From CAYPZU01 sp964415395 (GTDB taxonomy: Bacteria; Chlamydiota; Chlamydiia; Chlamydiales; SM23-39), in NCBI GenBank assembly GCA_964415395.1, contig CAYPZU010000097.1:1-6359 (forward strand): a DNA stretch of 6,359 nt. Reading direction: 5' to 3'. The notes under the pieces are model-generated. The model was not told the DNA's origin. It worked only from the letters and a program-made list of their open reading frames with translations, and ran no database searches. The position numbers were made by a program, and so were the translations under genes. Of this stretch, positions 1 to 6,358 are shown piece after piece. Every line of letters starts with the position of its first letter. Positions within the stretch are counted from its first letter, which is position 1.

Positions 1-2
1 CC

Positions 3-1568
3 AATCCGGGAACAATCTTTGTAGAAGCGGACAGCCATTTCTTGCCGAGCGCGCTTTGGACCTATGCAGGTCCGACGATGACGCAGGTCTGCGGGATTCC
101 CCATAATCTTGTAGTCCCGATCACCAACGTCTGCCTTCCTGCGCCAATCAACTCCTCTTCGCCTCTTTATGGTGCTGATGGGACCGGCGGATTCACCGTC
201 AACGCAGCCGTCCCTCCCGCCTATGGAGGGAACATTACGCTCGAAACCAACGGAGGCACCGCAGCGACGAGCGCGATCACGGTCAATTCTGCTTGCCAGC
301 TTGCCAATCCCCACCCCTTAAACCCGAATGGCGCTGCATCGAATATCACGATCGGAGGGGCGGCCGACAATCTCACAATCATAACCGATTTCGGAAATAT
401 CACTCTCAGCGGATCGATTTGCGGGAATTCCTTCCGGAATGTAACCCTTAACACGGGGATTTTGAACCCATGGACCAGCGGGTCGATCGAGGTGCATGCC
501 TGCGACTTTTTGACAGTCAACAGCACCGTCTCTACTAACGGAGCCGGCAGCTCGATCGTTTTGATCTCCGACGTCAATCAAAATGGAGTCGGCGATATTA
601 ACATCAATTCCGATTTTGTCCCTATGGTGCCAGTCCCCACTGTGATCTCCACAACAAGCGGATCGATTTCCCTCTCCGCGGGACTCCGCGACGCCAACTG
701 CGATGTGCCTAATATCTGCACAGGATTCAACCATTCCACAGCCAATATCAATCACAACCCCCTCTCGGTCGTCGAATGCACGCTAGCTGGGGGGACGATC
801 AACGAAACTGCTTCCGGTTCGATCAATTTGTTCAACGCGACCGTGCAAACCCGCGAAGGGGCGATCCACATGCTCGCTGGCGTCGACATCAACATCAATA
901 GCACGATCCAGGTCAACCCGATGGCCTCAAGCGGAGAGATCATCCTCGTCGCAGGAAGAGACATCAACCTTCTCTCTCCGAATGCCATGTACCCTACCCC
1001 CTCCACCATCTCTTCCCCGGATAGGGTCACGCTGGTCGCCGACAACGATTTCCCTGCGCCTTCTCTCTACGGCTCGGGACGAATCACGATGGTGCCGGGC
1101 AGCAGCATCACCGGATCGACTGTTCAGCTCTACACTGCGCTCCAATCCCAAAACATCTTGAGCGGCTCCCTGAACTCCCAATCGTTCTCAGACGGGACTC
1201 TCTTTGCCGATACCTCGCTCGAACAGTGGTGCACCTACTTCGACTGTCCGGCGCAGAGAGCCGGCCTCGGCATCCCCTACACGGTCTTCTACAAAAACTG
1301 CTTCCCCAATTTCTGCACATCGTGCGCGTGTTTATTTTCCTGCCCGCCTCAGGAGTTCCTCTTCCGATTCCAAATGAACGACCACCCCGGATGGCTTCAG
1401 CAATTTTACCTGGTTTACCATTCCATGAATCCAAAACAGGCAGACATGGAATTCGAAGCCCCCTATTTTCTCCGCCGCCGCAGCTTCCACTTGCTGAACC
1501 AGCCTAAAACCTGGACTGGCTGGCTAAGCGAACCTCGTCTCGAACAGGAAAATTACAAATATCAATAA
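3..1568 (+). CDS. Filamentous-haemagglutinin-like beta-helix surface protein, 3' part only (5' end outside window)
   Basis: The reading frame is open from the first complete codon at nt 3 to the TAA at 1566-1568 (521 residues). The TTG at 42 is not a credible start, so the gene begins upstream of the window. The visible protein is rich in Gly, Ser, Asn, Thr and Ile. It repeats short strand-turn units such as GNITLSGSI, SGSIEV, GDININS, TSGSISLS, SGSINL, GEIILVAGRDINLL and GRITMV, as expected for a right-handed beta-helix of the filamentous haemagglutinin/adhesin kind. The last ~115 residues break the repeat. They hold seven Cys within nt 1230-1343 (CTYFDC, then a CxxxxCxxCxCxxxxC-type cluster), of 15 Cys in the visible part. 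This is followed by a basic/aromatic tail ending YKYQ. I see no C-terminal autotransporter barrel. A surface or secreted role, possibly disulfide cross-linked, is inferred. The fold is likely; the function is unknown. Confidence 0.75.
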   Translation, partial: NPGTIFVEADSHFLPSALWTYAGPTMTQVCGIPHNLVVPITNVCLPAPINSSSPLYGADGTGGFTVNAAVPPAYGGNITLETNGGTAATSAITVNSACQLANPHPLNPNGAASNITIGGAADNLTIITDFGNITLSGSICGNSFRNVTLNTGILNPWTSGSIEVHACDFLTVNSTVSTNGAGSSIVLISDVNQNGVGDININSDFVPMVPVPTVISTTSGSISLSAGLRDANCDVPNICTGFNHSTANINHNPLSVVECTLAGGTINETASGSINLFNATVQTREGAIHMLAGVDININSTIQVNPMASSGEIILVAGRDINLLSPNAMYPTPSTISSPDRVTLVADNDFPAPSLYGSGRITMVPGSSITGSTVQLYTALQSQNILSGSLNSQSFSDGTLFADTSLEQWCTYFDCPAQRAGLGIPYTVFYKNCFPNFCTSCACLFSCPPQEFLFRFQMNDHPGWLQQFYLVYHSMNPKQADMEFEAPYFLRRRSFHLLNQPKTWTGWLSEPRLEQENYKYQ

Positions 1569-1598
1569 TTGACATTAACCAAGAACCATAATTATAAT
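1569..1598 (+). promoter_or_regulatory. Perfect consensus sigma70-type promoter for the 83-aa gene (and probably gdh)
   Basis: TTGACA at 1569-1574 and TATAAT at 1593-1598 match the housekeeping consensus exactly, with an 18-bp AT-rich spacer. The -35 box starts on the base after the stop codon of the preceding gene. Transcription would start around 1604-1606. A ribosome site (GAGAAGG, 1612-1618) lies 8 nt before the ATG at 1627. The downstream gene should be expressed independently of the beta-helix gene, and strongly if the main sigma factor recognises the usual consensus. Confidence 0.8.
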
Positions 1599-1626
1599 AT
1601 TCCATAAAAATGAGAAGGTTTTAATC

Positions 1627-1878
1627 ATGTCAGCTCCTATTCCCCCTTCTGCCGCAGCCAATCCGGCTCCAGCCCCCGCCCCGCAGCATCATCCGCATGT
1701 CAATCCCCATATTGATTTTCCGCAGGGGGCGGTTGGACCCTTTGTCTGGCTGGGACATATGTTGATGGACGGAGATGGCAATACCTGGGGTCAAATCGAC
1801 AACCCGCCTGCAGCCCCTGTCGCCCCCCTGGCGCACAAAGTCCACAGGGCCGCAATCCGCGGTTTACGGGAAGCCTAA
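1627..1878 (+). CDS. Small Ala/Pro/His-rich hypothetical protein (83 aa)
   Basis: This is an 83-residue protein of a family I do not recognise. The start is well supported: ATG at 1627 has GAGAAGG at 1612-1618 with an 8-nt spacer, and a perfect consensus promoter lies just upstream. The first ~30 residues are low-complexity (Ala/Pro repeats such as APAPAP) followed by a His-rich patch (QHHPHVNPH). The middle (about residues 31-60) looks more ordered, with VGPFVWLGHMLMDGDG and NTWGQIDN. The tail is basic and Ala-rich (HKVHRAAIRGLREA). There are seven His in all, so metal or nucleic-acid contact is conceivable but unproven. There is no signal peptide and no clear membrane segment. It lies 40 bp ahead of the glutamate dehydrogenase gene with no convincing terminator between, so co-transcription is likely. 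Its good expression signals make it more than a chance ORF. Confidence 0.65.
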   Translation: MSAPIPPSAAANPAPAPAPQHHPHVNPHIDFPQGAVGPFVWLGHMLMDGDGNTWGQIDNPPAAPVAPLAHKVHRAAIRGLREA

Positions 1879-1894
1879 ATAGGTTTAAAAAAAT

Positions 1895-1917
1895 CTCTTC
1901 CTCGATTAAAAAGAGGA
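1895..1917 (+). promoter_or_regulatory. Ribosome site of gdh with unusually short spacing and possible masking hairpin
   Basis: The purine block AAGAGG (1911-1916) is the only Shine-Dalgarno-like sequence ahead of the gdh ATG at 1919, but it leaves just 2 nt of spacing, shorter than usual. An upstream pyrimidine run can pair with it in two alternative ways: CTCTT (1895-1899) with AAGAG (1911-1915), or TCCTC (1899-1903) with GAGGA (1913-1917). Each gives 5 bp with a 9-11 nt loop. The stems are weak, so control by masking is only a possibility. Confidence 0.35.
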
Positions 1918-1918
1918 T

Positions 1919-4900
1919 ATGACTCCAAAATATCCTCCCCTTTCTTCCGAAGAGCTCCAAAAGGCGATTCAGAGCGAATCCGAAGGCTTCGAACAGGCGA
2001 TCCGCTGGCTCGAGCAGCACATGCCGCCGAAATTCCTCGACGAAGTGAGCGGCGAAGAGCGGATCGTCATCGCCCGGAACCTGCTCAGCTTCGCGCTGCA
2101 GGGGAAATTCGCCCCGGTCTACTTCAAGCACCATGCGATCGTCCTCTCGGGCGACGCTCCGGACGCCGACCTCAAAATCCTGAAGAATTTCTCCCAGTAC
2201 GGCATCCGCTACTACCGCGCTTTCGTGTCGAATGTACCGCCTCCCGGAGAGAAGAAGGGGAATTTGCGGATTGCGCTGATCTTTTTCCGCGATCCCGAAC
2301 GGACCGAAAAAGTCTCGCCTGAAAAAAGAAAGGAACTGCTCGATCTGGCCAAAGCGCGCCACCCCAAAATCAAGGACGAGGAATTCGAATCGCTGTTCCA
2401 CGCGCTCGCGCCCCGGTTTATCAATTCGATCACAAATGAGCGGCTCCAGATCGCGCTCGATATGTTCTTCCGCGCGAAGACGCGCGACCAGTGCCAGTAT
2501 GAGCTGAGGCGCAACGAAAGTTGGAAAGCGAAGCAGGCGCCCTCTCTCCAGCTCGTATTTGCCTGGAGAAACGTCCCGAAAGCGGGGTTCCTCTACAGGC
2601 TCGCGAAAATCATCAACAGCCACGGCCTCGCGCTGCAGAAAGTCTCAGCGGCCTATATCGATCCATTCAGCCCCGAGAGCATTTTGCTCCTTTCTTTGGG
2701 GCTTCATGGACTCAAAGGAGGCGCCGCCTGGGATGAGGCCGACATCGACGACCTGATGCGGGAAATCGTCCTTCTGAAATCATTCACGGCGGACGATCTG
2801 ATCTCTTCCGCTTTCGTCGAGAAAAAGCTCCTCACCGGTAACCAGGGGCACCTCGTCCGGAATTTCGCCGCGTTCGCCCATCAGACGCTCCTCTACGCCG
2901 ATCCGCACCTTTATTCGCTCGACCATGTGTATGAAGCGCTCTGCCGCCACCCCGAGCTGACCGTGCAGCTCTGCCGGGCTTTCGAAGCGAAATTCCATCC
3001 TGAAAAAGTCAACCTGCTCCGCTGCGAAGAAGAACTTCTGGAGCTTCTGAAAAAAATCGAGCAGATCGACACCGGACATGCGCTCAATGACACGCGCCGG
3101 AAAAACATCCTCAAGCAGGCGCTCCATTTCATCGAATACACCGTGAAGACGAACTTCTACCGGAACAATAAAAGCTCCTTCTCCTTCCGGCTCGATCCCA
3201 AATACCTCGACGCGCTTCCCTACGACCGCAAAGAGCGGTTCCCTGAGCTTCCCTACGGGATTTTCTTCATTCGGAGCCTCCACTTCATCGGCTTCAATAT
3301 CCGCTTCAAGGATCTGGCCCGCGGCGGCGTAAGGACAGTGATTCCAGAGCGGATGGAAGCGTTCGTCCACGAGCGGAATAACATTTTTTCCGAGGCGTAC
3401 AACCTCGCCTACACCCAGCAGAAAAAAAATAAAGATATCCCCGAAGGGGGCGCAAAAACTGCGATCCTCCTGGAGCCCTTCGAGATTTTCGCTCCGGAGG
3501 AGGAGATCTACCGGAAAGAGATGGAAGCCGACGGCGTCGATCCAGCCGTGCTGGAAGAGAAACTCAAAATCTACCGCCGCGACCAAAGACTCTCCTATCT
3601 TTACGCCTGCCAGCGCTCGTTCGTCGATAGCCTGATGACGCTCGTCAATTGCGACGAACAGGGGACGCTGAGGGCCAAATCGGTCGTCGATTACTGGAAA
3701 AGGCCTGAATATATCTACCTCGGCCCCGATGAGAACATGTTCAACGACATGATCGTCTGGATCGCCAACTTCGCAGTGCGCTGCCACTACAAACCGGGAA
3801 GATCCTTCATGAGCAGCAAACCGGGCGCAGGGATCAACCACAAAGAATTCGGCGTCACCTCCTACGGCGTCAACGTCTACATGCACGAAGTCCTCCTCTT
3901 CCTCGGCATCGACCCGGAAAAAGATCGTTTTACGATCAAAATCTCGGGCGGTCCCGACGGCGATGTCGCAGGCAACGAGATCCTCAATCTCTACAAATAC
4001 TATCCCAAAACGGCCAAGCTTCTCGCGCTAACGGATGTTTCTGGAACGATCTACGATCCCGAAGGGCTCGATTTGAAAGAAATGGCGGGGCTCTTCCACA
4101 AAGCGCTGCCGATCCGGAGTTACCCGGCGGAAAAACTCTCCGAAGGGGGATTCCTCCTCGACCTGCGGACGAAAAGGGAAGAGAGCGCCTACGCCCAGGC
4201 GACGCTTTGCTGGCGCAAGAAAAAAGGAAAACTCGTTGAAGAGTGGCTCTCGGGCAATGAAATGAACCAGCTCTTCCGGAGCAACGTCCATCAGGTGAAA
4301 ACAGATGTTTTCGTTCCCGGCGGCGGACGCCCGCGGACGCTGAACGAGAGCAATTATACAAGCTACCTCGACGAATCGGGCAAGCCCACCTCGAAAGCGA
4401 TCGTTGAAGGGGCGAACCTCTATCTCACGGCCGGCGCGCGGCGCGCCCTCGAGAAACTCGGCGCACTCATCATCAAAGACAGCTCCGCCAATAAAGGGGG
4501 CGTGACATGCTCTTCTTTCGAAGTGCTGGCCAGCCTCTGCATGAGCGAAGAAGAGTTCCTCAAAGAGAAGCCGCACTTCGTCAAAGAAGTTCTCGAAATG
4601 ATCCGCAAAGCGGCTCTCAACGAGGCAAGGCTCCTTCTCAACACCCACCGCGAGACGGGAGAATATCTGACCGATCTCTCGGAAAAAGTCTCCGAGCGGA
4701 TCAACCTCTTCAAATACCAGCTTCTCGATTACTTCGAGACGGTCGATCTGCCCAAAGACCCGAAAGACCCGCTGATCAAATGCCTGCTGCTCTACTGCCC
4801 TCCCCTTCTCAGGGAAAAGTACAGAAGCGGCGTTCTTGCCATGCCCGAAATCCACAAGAAAGCGGTGATCGCCGCCTTCATAGCGGCCCACGTCGTCTAC

Positions 4901-4981
4901 ACACGGGGCTTAAGCTGGGATCCGAGCATCGTCGACGTCCTCGCCTCGATCGCCCAGGACCCCCACATCATCGGGTCTTAG
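1919..4981 (+). CDS. gdh: NAD-dependent glutamate dehydrogenase, large (~115 kDa) class
   Basis: This 1020-residue cytoplasmic enzyme oxidatively deaminates L-glutamate to 2-oxoglutarate and ammonium with NAD+. The first ~430 residues form the N-terminal extension typical of the large class. The catalytic domain follows: the glycine motif RFKDLARGGVRT (462-473), KNKDIPEGGAKT (502-514) with the expected catalytic lysine K513, and GPDENM (602-607) with the expected catalytic aspartate D604. The coenzyme domain has GVTSYGV (645-651) and the class-specific nucleotide loop SGGPDGDVAGNE (676-687), close to the yeast Gdh2 type. It also carries KDSSANKGGVTCSSFEV (853-869), the conserved C-terminal catalytic-domain motif. 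An acidic residue after the second Rossmann strand (ALTDVSG) fits NAD over NADP. The length is near yeast Gdh2 (about 1090) and far below the 180-kDa bacterial type (about 1600). The frame is closed by a stop at 1907, so ATG 1919 is the most upstream ATG start. The gene probably links glutamate use to the TCA cycle. No frameshift or lost motif is seen. Confidence 0.95.
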   Translation: MTPKYPPLSSEELQKAIQSESEGFEQAIRWLEQHMPPKFLDEVSGEERIVIARNLLSFALQGKFAPVYFKHHAIVLSGDAPDADLKILKNFSQYGIRYYRAFVSNVPPPGEKKGNLRIALIFFRDPERTEKVSPEKRKELLDLAKARHPKIKDEEFESLFHALAPRFINSITNERLQIALDMFFRAKTRDQCQYELRRNESWKAKQAPSLQLVFAWRNVPKAGFLYRLAKIINSHGLALQKVSAAYIDPFSPESILLLSLGLHGLKGGAAWDEADIDDLMREIVLLKSFTADDLISSAFVEKKLLTGNQGHLVRNFAAFAHQTLLYADPHLYSLDHVYEALCRHPELTVQLCRAFEAKFHPEKVNLLRCEEELLELLKKIEQIDTGHALNDTRRKNILKQALHFIEYTVKTNFYRNNKSSFSFRLDPKYLDALPYDRKERFPELPYGIFFIRSLHFIGFNIRFKDLARGGVRTVIPERMEAFVHERNNIFSEAYNLAYTQQKKNKDIPEGGAKTAILLEPFEIFAPEEEIYRKEMEADGVDPAVLEEKLKIYRRDQRLSYLYACQRSFVDSLMTLVNCDEQGTLRAKSVVDYWKRPEYIYLGPDENMFNDMIVWIANFAVRCHYKPGRSFMSSKPGAGINHKEFGVTSYGVNVYMHEVLLFLGIDPEKDRFTIKISGGPDGDVAGNEILNLYKYYPKTAKLLALTDVSGTIYDPEGLDLKEMAGLFHKALPIRSYPAEKLSEGGFLLDLRTKREESAYAQATLCWRKKKGKLVEEWLSGNEMNQLFRSNVHQVKTDVFVPGGGRPRTLNESNYTSYLDESGKPTSKAIVEGANLYLTAGARRALEKLGALIIKDSSANKGGVTCSSFEVLASLCMSEEEFLKEKPHFVKEVLEMIRKAALNEARLLLNTHRETGEYLTDLSEKVSERINLFKYQLLDYFETVDLPKDPKDPLIKCLLLYCPPLLREKYRSGVLAMPEIHKKAVIAAFIAAHVVYTRGLSWDPSIVDVLASIAQDPHIIGS

Positions 4982-5273
4982 CCCTCTCTAGAACGACGGC
5001 AACCGTCTCGAACTGCTCCACATCGATGACGCTTCTGAGCCTTAATGCCTTGCTGCTTACCTCATCGACCTTTTTGCAAAGATCCAGATACTCTTCCGCA
5101 TAATTCCAAAACAATCTGGCGGGGATATAAAACCGGGCTGCAAAATTCTGCTTTTTCGCGCATTCCAGAATCATTTTCCCGAACGATTCAAACCCTTGGC
5201 CATATTCTACGGGAGATGGGCTTCTCTGTTCCGGAACTTCAAAAGGCCGGATCGCTTTCACTTGTCCGCTCAT
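4968..5273 (-). CDS. Hypothetical protein (101 aa), translationally coupled to the macrodomain gene
   Basis: I do not recognise this 101-residue protein. Its ATG (5273-5271) overlaps the TGA of the macrodomain gene (5272-5270) as ATGA. AGGAG (complement of 5279-5283) lies 5 nt upstream, so the start is firm and translational coupling is likely. Residues 1-25 look extended and Pro-containing. From about residue 28 to the end the protein seems mostly helical, with aromatic patches (FAARFYIPARLFWNYAEEY) and two Cys. There is no signal peptide and no membrane segment. Its 3' end overlaps the 3' end of the convergent glutamate dehydrogenase gene by 14 bp. Co-expression with an ADP-ribose enzyme suggests a partner, substrate or regulator of it, but this is inference. 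It is not DarT-like: it is too short and lacks recognisable ADP-ribosyltransferase motifs. Confidence 0.75.
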   Translation of the reverse strand: MSGQVKAIRPFEVPEQRSPSPVEYGQGFESFGKMILECAKKQNFAARFYIPARLFWNYAEEYLDLCKKVDEVSSKALRLRSVIDVEQFETVAVVLERAKTR

Positions 5274-6106
5274 TGTCTCTCCTCGACCGCTTGCACGGCT
5301 TCATTGAATGATTGGGGGAGAAATACGAGGCGGATCTCCTCAAAGGTTCCTGGATGCGCCCCGACATACTCGCCGATCGCCTGCACCGCCGCCTGAACAG
5401 ACCGCTGGATTCCGAAGCCAAAGATGCCAGCGCTGACCGCAGGGATCCCGATCTTCTTCAAGCCGCGGTTCGCCGCGAGCTCAAGAATCCGCGTGTAGGT
5501 ATCTCTCAGAGTCAGCATCGACCCTACAGGGTCTGCCGCATTCCACCTTGGGCCGACGGCATGGATCACAAAGCGGATCGGATCAGCCAGATTGCCCTTC
5601 CCCGTGATCACCGCATGACCGGTCGGGCAGCGTACGCCCGGACGCACTTCGGGTAAAGCCTGGCACTCCGCAAGCAAATCAGGCCCTGCAGCCCTGTGGA
5701 TCACGCCATCGATTCCGCCGCCGCCGAGGCACGCCTCATTCGCCGCATTGACAATCGCGTCGACGGGCTGGCGCAAGAGATCGCCAGAGACAATCTTCAC
5801 TTCCGCTCCCTGCAAGGGAAGAGTGTATTCCGTCGCGCTAAGAGCTGGCATCGGCTTTCCCGATTTTTTCTCCCAGGCGGCGTTTATTTTTGCAGCGAGG
5901 GCCGCAGGAACGGCAGGCTCTTTGACAAGCTGCCTGGCAATTGTTTTCAGATGGGTCGAAGAATAGGCTCCCAGCCAGCGGAAAATCCGCTGGATGCAAT
6001 TCAGGCGGATCAGCGACCATCCCTTCCCCTCCTGAAAACTCAAATAAATACCGGAACTGCGGCCGAGATGCGGCGCCTGTCCCGCAATGGCATTCAGACT
6101 AGCCAT
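5270..6106 (-). CDS. MacroD-type macrodomain protein with N-terminal extension (ADP-ribosyl hydrolase / O-acetyl-ADP-ribose deacetylase)
   Basis: The C-terminal ~178 residues of this 278-residue protein are a full MacroD/YmdB-class macrodomain, which binds ADP-ribose and in this class removes mono-ADP-ribose from acidic residues or deacetylates O-acetyl-ADP-ribose. Seen in order: VSGDLL (106-111), DAIVNAAN (116-123), the loop CLGGGGIDGVIHRAAG (126-141), TGHAVITG (162-169), VIHAVGP (180-186) and PAVSAGIFGFG (222-232). N123, D133 and H137 keep the exact spacing of human MACROD1 N174, D184 and H188, so activity is likely. Residues 1-100 are extra compared with ~177-residue E. coli YmdB, and include a basic-hydrophobic stretch (LIRLNCIQRIFRWLGAY, 32-48). 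The ATG at 6106 is preferred: GAGG (complement of 6113-6116) stands 6 nt before it. An in-frame GTG at 6118 would add four residues but has no ribosome site and a very short leader. It is the first gene of a two-gene unit. Confidence 0.92.
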   Translation of the reverse strand: MASLNAIAGQAPHLGRSSGIYLSFQEGKGWSLIRLNCIQRIFRWLGAYSSTHLKTIARQLVKEPAVPAALAAKINAAWEKKSGKPMPALSATEYTLPLQGAEVKIVSGDLLRQPVDAIVNAANEACLGGGGIDGVIHRAAGPDLLAECQALPEVRPGVRCPTGHAVITGKGNLADPIRFVIHAVGPRWNAADPVGSMLTLRDTYTRILELAANRGLKKIGIPAVSAGIFGFGIQRSVQAAVQAIGEYVGAHPGTFEEIRLVFLPQSFNEAVQAVEERQ

Positions 6107-6133
6107 GATCAACCTCACTTTAAAAGGGGCGAG

Positions 6134-6163
6134 AGAATAAGGCGCGGAACTCGTTTTTGTAAA
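6134..6163 (-). promoter_or_regulatory. Likely sigma70-type promoter of the macrodomain operon
   Basis: On the minus strand, TTTACA (6163-6158, five of six consensus bases) and TATTCT (6139-6134, four of six) are separated by 18 bp. Transcription would begin near 6127, giving a leader of about 21 nt that contains the GAGG ribosome site. This supports the ATG at 6106 over the GTG at 6118. It is weaker than the promoter at 1569-1598. Confidence 0.5.
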
Positions 6164-6169
6164 TCTTTT

Positions 6170-6358
6170 TTATCCAGTCGCTTGGGGCCAAGAGATCGGC
6201 ACAGAGAAAGAGGGAAATCTCTGTGTTAAAACGGAGTGCTCAATGATTAGAGAGAACAATGTGGCCGTTGCATAACCCACCAGCGTTGGTCGTATAAGAA
6301 GAGACAGGATAGGCAAGATCGCAATCCCACCCCAGAAAAGAGGCTTTTCAGGGGCCCC
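6170..6358 (-). CDS. Possible 3' end of a hydrophobic membrane protein (partial)
   Basis: On the minus strand a frame is open from the right edge (6358) to TAA at 6172-6170, giving 62 residues with no start visible. It contains two hydrophobic stretches, GGIAILPILSLLI and LVGYATATLFSLII, split by a short RPT turn. A polar tail with several Pro ends in SWPQATG. A paired hydrophobic hairpin is reminiscent of chlamydial inclusion membrane proteins, but 62 stop-free codons could also occur by chance and I do not recognise the sequence. If real, it ends 7 bp before the -35 box of the macrodomain operon. If not, the ~240 bp from 6119 to 6359 is intergenic and holds only the promoter and the dyad repeat described separately. 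Confidence 0.3.
   Translation of the reverse strand, partial: GAPEKPLFWGGIAILPILSLLIRPTLVGYATATLFSLIIEHSVLTQRFPSFSVPISWPQATG
6200..6225. repeat. 8-bp perfect inverted repeat with 10-nt loop
   Basis: CACAGAGA (6200-6207) and TCTCTGTG (6218-6225) are exact reverse complements around a purine loop (AAGAGGGAAA). Two flanking G.T pairs could extend the stem on the plus-strand transcript. Neither strand has a T-run after it, so it is not a standard intrinsic terminator. It lies about 37 bp upstream of the -35 box of the macrodomain operon, where a regulator-binding dyad is possible. Confidence 0.4.

Noticed and set aside
42..44. TTG at 42 as start of the first gene
   Set aside because: The frame stays open to the left edge, the residues before it read as normal protein, and there is no ribosome site. 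The gene is truncated by the window.
1871..1897. Hairpin AAGCCT-AAAT-AGGTTT after the 83-aa gene as a terminator
   Set aside because: The stem is AT-rich with a G.U pair and is followed by an A-run, not a T-run, on the plus strand. It is not an intrinsic terminator for plus-strand transcription.
3422..3429. Run of eight A in gdh as a programmed slippage site
   Set aside because: The frame is intact on both sides and continues into the catalytic motif PEGGAK. It encodes ordinary Lys-Lys-Asn, and nothing suggests a useful alternative frame.
2780..3886. Long minus-strand ORF (368 aa) opposite gdh, with others at 1700-2623 and 4028-4891
   Set aside because: They are antisense shadows of the gdh codons. 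The translations are low-quality (rich in Phe, Glu, Arg and Val) and match no family, while the plus strand carries clear enzyme motifs throughout.
6107..6118. GTG at 6118 as start of the macrodomain protein
   Set aside because: There is no ribosome site before it, and the predicted transcript start leaves only about 9 nt of leader. The ATG at 6106 has GAGG at 6-nt spacing.
5696..6229. Plus-strand ORF of 177 aa over the macrodomain gene
   Set aside because: It lies opposite strongly conserved macrodomain motifs, has no ribosome site that I can see, and reads as an Arg-rich shadow.
6335..6349. Short hairpin GAAAAG-AGG-CTTTTC near the right edge
   Set aside because: A 6-bp AT-rich stem with a 3-nt loop and no T-run is easily due to chance, and it falls within the possible partial coding frame.
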